In this document: positions 34,780 to 45,417 of the stretch, one piece after another
Layout: each line of letters starts with the position of its first letter
How positions within the stretch are numbered: position 1 is the stretch's first letter
Assembly: GCA_021399445.1 (NCBI GenBank)
Contig: JAJTUQ010000003.1
Span: 5,952,001 to 6,016,000, forward strand
DNA: 64,000 nt
Source of the DNA: Xylogone sp. PMI_703
Lineage: Eukaryota; Ascomycota; Leotiomycetes
Reading direction: 5' to 3'
The notes under the pieces: model-generated
What the model was told of the DNA's origin: nothing
Database searches by the model: none
What the model saw: the letters and a program-made list of their open reading frames with translations, nothing else
Position numbers and translations under genes: made by a program

Positions 34780-36280
34780 CTACTCTACGCGTTTTTGCAT
34801 TACCTCTCTTATGGTATTAGTGTCCACCCACAGTTGTGATCCAGTCACTCTGCAGACTCTTTTAGTCCAACAGATCGTTAATAGCGAGTTCCATACTTCG
34901 GTCTTCACGCTCACATCAATCAACACAACGACCTTTGCCAGTCGCGCTACAAACCATAATCGTTCAGTTGGACCAGCCGCAATGCCGCCGACAAAAAGGG
35001 CCCAAAAGAATAGAGCAGGGTGGCTGAATAAGATATCTTCGGAGGTCTCAAGGGCTAGCCTCAATCTCATAATCAACTTAAGTATGGGATGTTCGCCATT
35101 GTATAACTTAGGCAGAGGCAAATGAAGATAGACTTGAAGAGCCAGTCGGCATACCTCGCATATGCAGGTCTGACTGCTATTATGCTCACAAGCCTGATGT
35201 AGACCTAACAAGCTGTGAATGATCGAAGCACGATCGTTGAATAATGTGCCCGAGTTGAACAAGTCTCCAGCATTTATCCCGGATACCTCAAGACGAGAAG
35301 ACAAGTCAGCGACTCTGTCAAATACCGTAAAGTAATGTTGGCTTAGAATGATACTCAAATTCTCTGGTTCTGCTCTCTCAGAATCAAAATAAGACCCCTG
35401 CCCGTTACGCTTGATTAATATTTGTGCTGTAGACGGAGAAAGCCCAGCTGAGAAACGGGGTTGGAATCCATTAAAGCTAGCGCTCTCCAAATCATACCTA
35501 TCCAGTTACAAATTAGTGTCTATACAATTTGGCCCTGCTTTTGGACCCACCGCTGGACAAAGGTGAGAATAGTGAGGAAATAAAGCGGTCCTTACCTCGC
35601 AATGAGCTAGAGTTAGTACCGAAGCAATTGTATCATCAGTAAGTTGGAGAAACGGATCACCAATTCGCTTATTGATAAGCGTGATGGCGCTGTATCGTAA
35701 AGCATTTAGCTCCGAAATATTTATAACGCCCTCATTAATCGTAAAATATGCTGCCGATTCGAATAGAAGTGAGTGGAACAATGGTTGGTTAATGAGAGCC
35801 CATGGAAACCAAAGCTCCTTCAAGGGGTTTGCATTCTTTTCTGATACGGAACCCCACATATAAGGCCCCATTTCGTTGAGCACTAATCCAGGTCATTAGA
35901 TTAGATTCACCTATAGCTTCTGTATTCGACAGGCTCATATACTTGGAAAATAAATCCCTAGCTGTTACCGGCTCTAAGGATAGGAAACTTAGAGTAGTGA
36001 AGTAGCTCGTACGTACGAGTCATCCCTAGGGCGGGCGGCACGATAAGATAGTTTTCCAAGGCGACATTGAGAACACGGTTCAGTCTAGGTGCAAACCCCG
36101 GCTGGGTACTTGACCTGTCTGGCGTCTTATACTTTTGACTATCTAAGAAGCCACCATGAGCGGACAGGGCGTGGTTGGTGTGGGCGCCTGATTGTTCAGC
36201 CGCGGGCTCCCTCTGTGAGCTTTCAATTTGGTACTCCTTTACTAGATTAGTTGCTTTGACCTTTTCCTTCTGATGTTTAA
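34780..36280 (-). pseudogene. Fungal transcription factor lacking DNA-binding domain
   Basis: Minus-strand exon blocks: about 35969-36280, 35596-35882 and 34780 to about 35497. The first join gives ELLHYSKFPILRA followed by VLNEMGPYMWGSVSEK, as in fungal-specific regulatory domains; the second block has WFPWALINQPLFHSLLFESAAY and LINKRIGDPFLQLTDDTIASVLTLA. The third begins YDLESASFNGFQPRFSAGL and ends in a helical C-terminus. No zinc cluster or bZIP is found upstream to 36.7 kb. The second junction has no donor/acceptor pair that both fits the splice signals and keeps the frame, except a weak acceptor after TTGGAG. So it is either a decaying gene or one with unseen exons. Resembles Fungal_trans_2 family proteins; function unknown. 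Confidence 0.5.
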
Positions 36281-37205
36281 CTGAGGTAAAGCTTCAAGCG
36301 GGAATGCCTTGGGTGTTACATACTCCCCTGGATAATGTCTGGACTTCATCACTGGTGGAATTATTTGTAAGTCGATCAAGACTCCTTATTTGGTTTTCTA
36401 GACGATGCCCTAAAAGATGGAAATATCATCAGCTGGGTATTATTCATATCGACTATGAATTATCTCAGCAACTGGAGGCCTGGAAGTGGCAACGCACATA
36501 CTCGATTCTTTGTCTCCCTGCCAGCGCTGAGATTGAGCGGCTGTGGCTCCCACGCTCTGATGAGACATTGTCGAGTGGAACTTATCAAATGAAATGGTGT
36601 GCTATCAAGCTCTCACAAACATGATGCTGCAGAATTGAGTGGCTTTAAAGGATGAATAATCTAAAATCAACGCCGAGACTTTCTGGGTTTAGTTACTGGC
36701 GCACAGGTAACAGGCCCATTTCAATCCTACGAGCTGTACTCTTTGCTTAATAAACAGTTAAAGCCTAATTAATTACCATTGGCTAATGAGCGGAACCCAC
36801 AGTGCCGATTCGCAATCGATATCCACAGTCCACTAGATGACAAATCGAGGCCTCTCCACCGATAACTTAGATCTGGTCCGGTATTATTCAACAGTATAAA
36901 ATAATCATCATTGCGTCAGCCGTGGAACAATATTTTCTAATAGTGATAATCGGATCTAGAAACCTATGCATCATCAGAAGTGTTGACTTTACATGAAAAA
37001 GGAATGCATTTCAGGGGAGCAAGGTGGAAATCAGAGCACAACTAGAGTAGTAGTTACGTAAATAGCCTCCTATTCTAGTTAACTAACTCATTACAATTGC
37101 GTAGTTCGGTTAGACTGTGTCTCCTAAGTCTCCTGTTGGGATTGTAGTATTCTACGCGATCAAATTTGCAGTTTCTGAGTTGTACGTCGGTGGTTCCACC
37201 GAGTG
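36281..37205. other. Intergenic, no gene seen
   Basis: Upstream of two regulators on opposite strands. A 106-codon plus-strand frame at 36304-36624 opposes the expected upstream exons of the preceding factor and has no family features. Confidence 0.4.
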
Positions 37206-37765
37206 ATGGATAATCTCTCGATAGAGAGTACGACAAATTGTCCGTCTCTGGATTTAGACATCCCCAATCTGGAATAAATGCTTTGGACAATGAGATCCAA
37301 CTCAGCAGCAGTAGGAAGCGACGTGGACGGCCTAGAGCTACCACGGAGGGTGCTAGTTCTCTTGATGTAAGGACTTCGTCAATAACTCCTACCATTTTCA
37401 TAGCTGACTACGAATAGCGACGATGAAAACAACTAAGACTTGCACAGAGGGTCTATAGACAACGGAAAGATTCAAGGATATCTCATCTGGAGATACAAAT
37501 AGCTAAGTTACAGAATGTTATTGATGGCATGAGCAATTCCCTCTCGAACTTCAATGATGCTGCTGTAGGATATGGAATAGCAGAGCTAGCCCCAGTCCTT
37601 GCGAAAAAACTCAGAAATACTACAGAAGAATTTCTCACACTGGCCGAAACTGCAAACCAGGCAATGTGGGAAGGTAAAGAAAATTCGGAAGAACTATAGC
37701 ATGAAACATAAATTGGACGGAGTAGAATGTGAAGCGGTTCTCCCTTTGAACACAATAATGTATTG
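37206..37765 (+). pseudogene. Broken bZIP transcription factor gene
   Basis: A first exon begins ATG at 37206 (MDNLSIESTTNCPSLDLDIP) and then needs a frame change near 37271-37275 to enter the frame RKRRGRPRATTEGASSLD, which ends at a GT donor after 37366. The acceptor at 37417 leads to CGA CGA TGA AAA, i.e. two Arg codons, then a stop at 37424-37426, then KQLRLAQRVYRQRKDSRISH and a leucine-spaced helix. Together these are the AT-hook-like start, basic region and zipper of a fungal bZIP factor. The TGA replaces what is expected to be a basic residue; CGA to TGA is one C-to-T change. The frame then runs on to 37765. Two independent lesions make a functional product unlikely. Confidence 0.65.
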
Positions 37766-38234
37766 AGCATTATCCAACTAGCAAAAGTATTGGTAGAGAT
37801 AGCTACAGAAGCCTTTGCACGTAGTATCTAAGACTTGGAGAGATATCAATAAATTCAGTCGTATATTTTGCTTGTCACTGAAGTAATGTTAAAATTCCAA
37901 TTCCAATTTCTGTGGTTCTAGCTAGGTGAGACTACAAGTCGTGGAACTACAAAAATTCAGGTGTGGGTAAGCATTAACTTGCTAATTAAAGCGCTTATCA
38001 AAGTTGGATTAATAAACTTTCATATAATCATCTAGTTACTTTTAAGTTACCAGTAATAAAGTCTTCATTCAAAATGATGCCTTCCATGAATGAACAAGTC
38101 ACACCATCTTGGCTAGCTCTTTTGGAGACGACCACCCTATTTAAATGCAAGCGGTTCTCCATGAAAGATCTATTATAAAATGGATAAAAGCCCCTCACAA
38201 CAATATTAAACTGTTATAATATCAAAGAAGAAAG
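37766..38234. other. Intergenic, promoter of the reductase gene
   Basis: AT-rich spacer; CTATTTAAATGC near 38139 is TATA-like about 95 bp upstream of the next start codon. No gene seen. Confidence 0.35.
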
Positions 38235-39407
38235 ATGTCTCAACCACAGCTCCTTTTTGGCGGTGGGAGTATTGGTAAGAAGGTTTTCTCAACTACCGAA
38301 CAGGTCAGAATACTTCTTGACACACTTCAAAATCACAATATCTACTACATAGATACTGCAGCTGTCTATCCTCCTGCAACCCCACCAATGAATGGGAGGT
38401 CCGAGGAGCTTCTCGGACCTCTCAAATCCTTCGAAACAGGCTTCACTATTGACACCAAATTGATGTTGGTCAAGTACACGGCTCGCTCACTTCATCAGCA
38501 ATCGAGGATTCTCTAAGTTACAGCCTGACCAGGTTGGGAGTTTCATCCGTAAGTCTTATTTCTTATATGAAAATTGAGAAACTCTTAACTAAGACAGCGC
38601 ACCATAGGTAAATATTTATTATATCCACAAGCCAGACCCTATTACTCCGCTTGAGGAATCAATAGCGACAATCGACAGACTATATAAGGAGCATAAATTT
38701 AAAAAGGTCTAGTCTATCAAGTATTGTTACGTATTCAGTTATCTAATCATACAAGTTTAGTGGGGCATATCGAACTATACTGTCGAAGGAGTCAGAGAGA
38801 TCCTGAAAATTTGTGAAGAAAAAGGATTTAGAAAACCAGCTGTCTACCAGGGCCAGTACAATGTTATCTGTCGTGTCGATGAAGGAGAACTTTTGCCACT
38901 ACTTCGAGATCATAGAATGAGCTTTTATGCCTATAGGTCAGTCTTAATTGTCTTAATTGATATTATGTTATGAAGTCCCTGACTAACCACCTCTCTTTTA
39001 GTCCACTTGCCGGAGGATTCCTGTCTGGAAAGTTGACTACTGGTGAAATTGATGGCAGTCGCTTTTCGGACGGTGATTTTCTCGGAATAATTCTTCGTGC
39101 CTTGTATGATAAACCTATCATGCATGATGCTATCCGAAAACTCCAAAAAGTAACCCAACTCCATGGTATTTCAACTTCGGGTGCCGCGTTGAGATGGGTC
39201 ATCTACCATTCAAAACTTGCCAAAAGCCATGGAGTTATAATTGGCGCTAGTAGGTTATCACAGCTTGAGATCAGCTTAGCTGATGTCGAAAACGGTCCAC
39301 TTCCGGATTCAATAGTAACAATATTGGAAGACCTATGGAACGTTGTCAAGGCAGAAGCTCCAGAGACAGCAGGAATGAGCAAAGCCCTTGATAATCTCTC
39401 TCGCTAA
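38235..39407 (+). pseudogene. AKR7-like aldo-keto reductase with frameshift
   Basis: Exons 38235-38548, 38608-38706, 38761-38936 and 39002-39407 match aflatoxin-aldehyde-reductase-type enzymes throughout: LLFGGGSIGKKVFSTTEQV, YYIDTAAVYPP (catalytic Asp and Tyr), IYYIHKPDPITPLEES (catalytic His), WGISNYTVEGVREIL, AVYQGQYNVICR and AYSPLAGGFLSGKLT. Exon 1 has a lesion: DTKLML is in one frame, and GQVHGSLTSSAIEDSL, the expected continuation, is in the next. One base is missing near 38462-38470, and exon 1 is 314 nt where 315 is needed. Without correction the protein stops after about 94 residues. All other splice phases agree. It could be a young pseudogene or a sequencing error. Confidence 0.75.
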
Positions 39408-40562
39408 AGAGTTATCCGAGATTGTGATAGAATAGTACTTATATACTGGGTACATGTAAAACTATATAATCATTATGGGACAAGTGATAGCGGTACAACC
39501 AGAATATCCAGTGCATATATAATAATAGTAATGAGCCCAAGTAAACACAATACAGCAAGATATTATATAAAGAAGGGCTAAAAGGCCGATACAGTTATAG
39601 ATAATAGAAAAACATTATATCAAAATCCATAAGCTTTATCTATATTTTCTGTCGTGCCACCATTTTGCGAGCTTGATTAGTGCCATCTTGTGTAATATGC
39701 CTGTAATTCTGTAATTATAGTGTTATTTGTGCTAAAAATCGGGGGCTTGAAGGTTAAGTATATTATGACTACGTATACGGAGTAGGGAGTAAGTAGGTCT
39801 CAAGGGTTGGGTGCCTGGGGCCGTCGAATTAATCCTGATTGGGACTAGCTACATAACGCTGTAAACCATGCGACTGGTTACAAACAAAGGTACGCACATA
39901 TTTATTGTGAGAAGCAGCAGCACAATGAAATTGATGGACCGCAAGAATATTTCTGATCGTATAAAGAGATTTTTGTGTTTGGGGTGCTAATAAGTGGCAG
40001 CGTGGGGAGTGAAAAGTTGACACGTATACTTTCAAATATGGAAATCTGAGTGCATTATCAGAAGGGATATGTTGGGTTCGATTTTGAAGTTTGGTAACTT
40101 CACGGAGATTGACAACACATCAGACCTGGTAGTAACTTCTAACCTGATTGAACATACTGCATATAATTGTTCACTGTGGCTGGTTTGGACTTCTTAGTGT
40201 GAGGCCTCCCTTTGATCTTACCACCACAAACCGCTTATTACAAATTATTCATCCAGCTAACCAACGCTGTGTTACGTCTGGAAGCTGGAAAGTACCAGAT
40301 TTCACTATTGCGTTGTCGAATAAAATCATGAATTAGTGGTAGTCAAGCAAAGTCCGAGGGTCATTAGTGAGACAGAAGCAGTGCCGATGAGTTTGTGTAA
40401 CTTGACTTTCAGGCCAGTAAGCGGCGTAGATAAGTAGTTTCGAAGGTTGTATCAAGTACTAAAGCTTCAAGTTGTGTCTTTTCTAGGCTCCTAAATCGCC
40501 TTAAGTATTTCCTGACCCTATACCCAATATATCTCCCATTAATCTATATTAGGGTTCAGGAT
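39408..40562. other. Intergenic, no gene seen
   Basis: 1.15 kb AT-rich spacer between two plus-strand genes. Short frames only. Confidence 0.5.
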
Positions 40563-42305
40563 ATGGCTGGTGTAGCTATGCCATATACACCTACATTAAC
40601 CCCACCGCTTGATGATTCAGAAGAAGCAATGTTGCTGTCAAACCACTTGAAGCTCCTTAAACGGCACCCTGAGCAACACGAGCTTCATGAAGCAACTACA
40701 GCCCCCCTATTTACAAAGCCAGTATCGGATCACGTCGAGAAATTCCATATAAAGACTTCAATGAAACTATTTCCACAGTATGGTCTTCTCGGAGGCTTTT
40801 CTGACGTTCTACGCGATGATGTGGGCGGCGGTCCATCTCTTACATTACATGATCAGGATCCTCGGATCTTCTTTAACACTGCATCTCCCTCCAGTACCTT
40901 CATTTGTGGTTCTCAAGGATCAGGGAAAAGTCACACGCTATCCTGCATATTGGAGAACTGCCTTCTCCCATCAGATGCAAACGTACTTCCTCGGCCTCTT
41001 ACTGGACTTGTCTTTCATTATGACACGTTTATCAATGATAGTAGAGGAATGCCTTGTGAAGCAGCATATCTTGCCTCCAATCCAAAGATCAAAGTACGTA
41101 TATTGTGTTCACCATCAAATGTGACAACAATACAGGCAAGTGCAGTATCCCAGTCTTCTTCTATTTCACGTACTGATTGCAATGGTCAGAAAGCCTACAA
41201 ATCCCTAAACGTTCAAATTGAGCCACTCCGGATAAACCAAAGCGACCTCAACACAAAACGTATGATGGATCTAATGGCAATAAATGTCGAGGAGGGACCC
41301 GTGCCTCTATATATGCACACTGTGAAGCGCATCCTAAGAGAGATGCGAGTAGAGCAGCAACAAAATGGAGGCGGTTTCAGTTACATCACATTCAAAAGTC
41401 GAGTGCTTAATGCCCAGTTAACTCCTGGTCAACTCGCCCCCCTTATCCAGCGCCTTGATACTTTAGAAAGCTTCATGCCAAAGGAACAAACCGAAGGAAT
41501 GGGAAGTGATCAAGTAGGGCAGAAGAAAAAGAAAGAAAAGAAAGAATCTAACCGTTCAAATCACTGGAGTCCCAAGGTTTGCCTGACTCCGCATATTTCG
41601 TCACTTCTACTGATGGCAAATAGGCTGGATGCCTAACTATAGTTGACTTATCATGCCCTTGTGTTATTTCCGAAAGCGCATGTTCACTGTTCAACATTTG
41701 TTTGACTATTTTTCTCGACCAAGACACGTCAATAGGTCGTGTCATAGCATTGGATGAGGCACATAAAGTAAGGAACCATTCAAAAGAAGGGTCCCTCTTT
41801 TTGCGGATCTAAGCATGCTGATTTTCCACCAATAACCCAGTATATGAATAGCTCGCCTGAAGCAGCTACTTTAACAAATACTTTACTATCTACGGTTAGA
41901 TTACAACGCCATCTCGGTGCTCGAGTTGTTATATCTACTCAGGAACCTACAATCTCTCCGGCGCTTCTCAACTTATCTTCTGTCACCATAGTCCATCGCT
42001 TCACATCTCCTGAATGGCTACGGACCTTGAAGGAGCACCTCGCGGGAGTTGCATCTGACCTGCTCATTGACAGAGAAAGCATAAATGACGAACGACCGAA
42101 AACTAGTATTGATAAACACATATTTAATCAAGTAGTAAACTTACGTGTCGGCGAGGCACTTTTGTTTGCACCCAGTGCCATGGTTGGTGTGGATCCTAAT
42201 CTTAATGACCGATCGAGTCTGAAGAAACTCGGTGCTGGATTTCTCAAGGTTCGAATTAGATCCAGGATAACAGCTGATGGAGGCAAAAGTATTATGGCCG
42301 CTTGA
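40563..42305 (+). CDS. HerA/FtsK-like P-loop ATPase, fungal orphan
   Basis: Three exons, 40563-41576, 41624-41767 and 41841-42305 (introns 47 and 73 nt), give 540 residues, all in phase 0. Walker A is ICGSQGSGKSHTLSCIL near residues 116-132. Walker B is RVIALDEAHKYM, with the second intron between K and Y. Downstream, RLQRHLGARVVISTQEP is a sensor-like strand and VHRFTSPEWLRTLKEHL follows, probably including an arginine finger. This order matches the HerA/FtsK/TrwB additional-strand ATPases, which move DNA or proteins; fungal members are nuclear-encoded orphans without known partners. A Lys-rich stretch (QKKKKEKKE) before the first intron may be a nuclear localisation signal or linker. No nuclease partner lies adjacent. 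The gene is intact although its neighbours are broken. Confidence 0.8.
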
Positions 42306-42671
42306 AGCTCTCTTCGCTTCCTCCTACAGCGAGAAGAGCAACCCTGGATATTATATACACGAAAGCATATCTGTGGTAATAACAACTTGGCGGTAGTACG
42401 ACACATAATCATATAGTTTCTACAAATACAATAAGCATCTAGACTAAATCTGATCTATATTCGATCTAACTAGAGTTAAGGGAAGAGTTTTTCCATAGTT
42501 TGAAATTTCGCACGCTATTAAACTTGCTAGATTCGGCAAGACTTTCGGTACCCCCATTTTCGATGAGAACTCGATGCATGCATGTTGCTCAAATTTAGTA
42601 GGGATCCTTGAGCCAGCATCAGTATTTATGTTGGCTTCTCATTTGGAGTTGTTTACCTAGTAATATAGTCA
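42306..42671. other. Intergenic, GH95 promoter
   Basis: Short spacer between two plus-strand genes; nothing distinctive seen. Confidence 0.4.
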
Positions 42672-44993
42672 ATGATGCCATCTACGCCTTCTCTAAATTC
42701 CTCTAGTGCTATCCTCCGCTACACTTCTCCAGCATCAGAATGGGCAGAGGCTCTGCCAATTGGCAATGGTCGCTTGGGTGCAATGGTCTATGGTCGTACA
42801 GATACTGAGCTTCTCCAGCTCAACGAAAATTCCGTATGGTATGGTGGACGCCGAGAGCGAACGCCTCCGGACGCAGCCAAGAACCTCTCTCTGCTACGAG
42901 AACTGATTAGGGCAGAAAAACACAAAGAAGCGGAAAAGTTGGTCAGACAAGCCTTCTATGCCACACCACAAAGTCAATGTCACTATGAGCATTTAGGAAA
43001 TTTAACAATAGACTTTGATCACGAGATCAATGGAATAACGAATTATTCACGGTCTCTGAGTCTTGAATCTGCAATCACTAGCGTCAAGTATGAGTATCAT
43101 GGAGCCTCATTCCGACGGGAGGTATTTGCTAGTCAGCCTGACAATGTTCTGGTGATCAAACTTGAGTCTTCTGAAAAGAGCGAATTTACTCTCCGCTTGA
43201 CAAGAATGGGGATGGCAGAATTTGATACGAATGAGTTAGTAGACTCTATTGTTGCGACTGAAGATGGCACTATCATCATGCGTGCAACACCTGGCGGTCG
43301 AGGTAGTAACCATATTTGCTCGATAGCACAGGTCAAGTGCCACGATGATGGTATTATAGAAGTTATGGGCAGTTCTCTTGTCGTTACTTCTCAAAAAACA
43401 ACTATTGTCCTATCAACTCAGACGACGTTTCGCTTTGCAAACGAAGAATTGGCTGCTCTATCCGATGCAAGGAGCGCTATTGGTCGAGACGACTTGAAAG
43501 AGAGACATGTCGATGATTATCAGTCTTTATACAATCGCATGAAGTTATATTTACATTCAGATGGCATGATTTCGGATATATCAACCGATAAACGGCTATT
43601 AACGACCCCGGATCCTTCTCTCGTTGTACTTTACCATAACTTAGGACGATATCTATTGATAGCATGCAGCCGACCTGGATTCAAATCTTTGCCATCAACG
43701 CTCCAAGGTCTATGGAATCCTGAATTTCAGCCCGTTTGGGGAAGTAAGTACACAATAAATATCAATACCGAGATGAATTACTGGCCAGCGAATATGTGTA
43801 ATCTTTCTGAGTGTGAGCTTCCTCTATTTGACATGCTTGAAAGAATGGCAGTAAGAGGCAAGAGGACGGCAGAGGTCATGTACAAATGTCGAGGGTGGTG
43901 TGCCCATCACAATACGGATATATGGGCGGATACAGATCCCCAGGATAGATGCATTAGTTCTACCCGTAAGTTACGCATTGGTGCATTTATTGAGAGCCTT
44001 TCTAACGTCGTTATGATAGTCTGGCCATTAGGTGGTGCTTGGCTCTGTTACCACATTTGGGAGCACTACAACTACACTGATGACAAGCAATTTCTTAAAA
44101 GGATGTTCCCAGTACTGAAAAGTTGTGTGCAATTTCTTGTTGACTTTCTCATCGAGGACGCGTCTGGAAAATATCTCGTCACCAATCCATCTCTTTCGCC
44201 CGAGAATACCTACATTGGAAAAACTGGTGCAACAGGTGTTCTATGTGAGGGTGCAACAATAGACACTCAGATTATTCATGCTCTTTTCACGGCATATATT
44301 GGATCTCTTTCCGAATTGAACATTCGTGACGATGATTTAGTCTCGGAGGTGATACAGTCTCGAGAAAGATTGCCTCCGATGAAGATTGGATCCCTTGGTC
44401 AACTCCAAGAATGGGCATATGACTACGAAGAATATGAACCTGGCCATCGTCATACGTCCCATCTATGGGGCCTCCATCCTGGAAATCAGATTACGAATAG
44501 CCTAACGCCAGATCTTGCCGCCGCTGCTACCGTGACTCTTCGCCGCCGTGCGGAACATGGAGGTGGCCATACTGGCTGGAGCAGGGCCTGGCTTATCAAT
44601 CTGCATGCTAGACTCGGGGATGCGGAAGGGTGTCTCGAACATATACATAGACTACTTAAAGATTCAACTATGCCAAATATGCTAGATACACATCCACCGT
44701 TTCAGATTGATGGAAACTTTGGAGGAAGTGCAGGAATTATAGAGATGCTTATTCAAAGTCATGAAGGGGTCATTAATCTTCTCCCAGCATGCCCGGGGAG
44801 TTGGCAGTCGGGGTCGTTGATTGGAGTCTTGGTAAGAGGAGGGTTTGAGGTGGACTTTGAGTGGGAAAGGGGGATCGTAAAGGAACCGATTGTTTTAAGG
44901 TCAAAGAGTGGAAAGACGGGAGTAGTGAGATTTCCAGGAGGGAGTGACGTGAAGTTTCAGGGAAAAGGAACCCATGAAATCTATTCCTATTAA
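42672..44993 (+). CDS. GH95 alpha-L-fucosidase-like enzyme
   Basis: Exons 42672-43965 and 44020-44993, 755 residues. The 54 nt intron is a multiple of three with no stop, so an unspliced reading adds 18 residues; splicing restores ISSTLWPLGGAWLCYHIWEHY, the family sequence. The N-terminal beta domain starts with LRYTSPASEWAEALPIGNGRLGAMVYG and has LQLNENSVWYGG. The (alpha/alpha)6 barrel has TLQGLWNPEFQPVWGSKYTININ, TEMNYWPANM (catalytic Asn region), NPSLSPENTY (general acid Glu region), and GHRHTSHLWGLHPGNQI. The C-terminal FQIDGNFGGSAGIIEMLIQS is diagnostic. There is no signal peptide, so it is probably intracellular, acting on imported fucosylated or galactosylated (xyloglucan-type) oligosaccharides. 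Confidence 0.93.
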   Translation: MMPSTPSLNSSSAILRYTSPASEWAEALPIGNGRLGAMVYGRTDTELLQLNENSVWYGGRRERTPPDAAKNLSLLRELIRAEKHKEAEKLVRQAFYATPQSQCHYEHLGNLTIDFDHEINGITNYSRSLSLESAITSVKYEYHGASFRREVFASQPDNVLVIKLESSEKSEFTLRLTRMGMAEFDTNELVDSIVATEDGTIIMRATPGGRGSNHICSIAQVKCHDDGIIEVMGSSLVVTSQKTTIVLSTQTTFRFANEELAALSDARSAIGRDDLKERHVDDYQSLYNRMKLYLHSDGMISDISTDKRLLTTPDPSLVVLYHNLGRYLLIACSRPGFKSLPSTLQGLWNPEFQPVWGSKYTININTEMNYWPANMCNLSECELPLFDMLERMAVRGKRTAEVMYKCRGWCAHHNTDIWADTDPQDRCISSTRKLRIGAFIESLSNVVMIVWPLGGAWLCYHIWEHYNYTDDKQFLKRMFPVLKSCVQFLVDFLIEDASGKYLVTNPSLSPENTYIGKTGATGVLCEGATIDTQIIHALFTAYIGSLSELNIRDDDLVSEVIQSRERLPPMKIGSLGQLQEWAYDYEEYEPGHRHTSHLWGLHPGNQITNSLTPDLAAAATVTLRRRAEHGGGHTGWSRAWLINLHARLGDAEGCLEHIHRLLKDSTMPNMLDTHPPFQIDGNFGGSAGIIEMLIQSHEGVINLLPACPGSWQSGSLIGVLVRGGFEVDFEWERGIVKEPIVLRSKSGKTGVVRFPGGSDVKFQGKGTHEIYSY

Positions 44994-45417
44994 GAAGCAG
45001 ATAATCTAATGATTAACTATGTATTTTAAGGAGTGTGCAAGATTCCGTGGGGCCTATGATTAGAATACTGTAGGCTACTGGAGTGAAAAAACTACTCCTT
45101 TTAGGGGAGCAATTTTATCTACATGTCAGTAGTTGATTTCACAGCTATATTCAATTATTCCCTCACCAAAGCCCCACCGTACTACTCTCGATTATTATTA
45201 ATCCGTATTCCTACTTACGGGCTCAGGCCATACCCCACTTTATGTATCACTTACAGTAACATTTCTTGGATTGTACGTACTTTCAGTTTGTAGATCTATC
45301 CTTGTTATTGAGGTGCAAATTACCGACAGAGGGACGAATAGTACAAGATACTTTGTATACCCAAGTTTAATATTTTTATATAGACTTTTCTAGGCAAGAA
45401 AATGGTAAGACTCAAAT
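44994..45417. other. Intergenic, no gene seen
   Basis: Spacer before the GDSL esterase gene. An ATG at about 45401 immediately followed by GTAAGA could be an alternative mini first exon of that gene, but its phase does not fit. Confidence 0.35.

Noticed and set aside
36304..36624. 106-codon plus-strand frame
   Set aside because: Lies opposite the expected upstream region of a regulator; no homology signal and no splice context.
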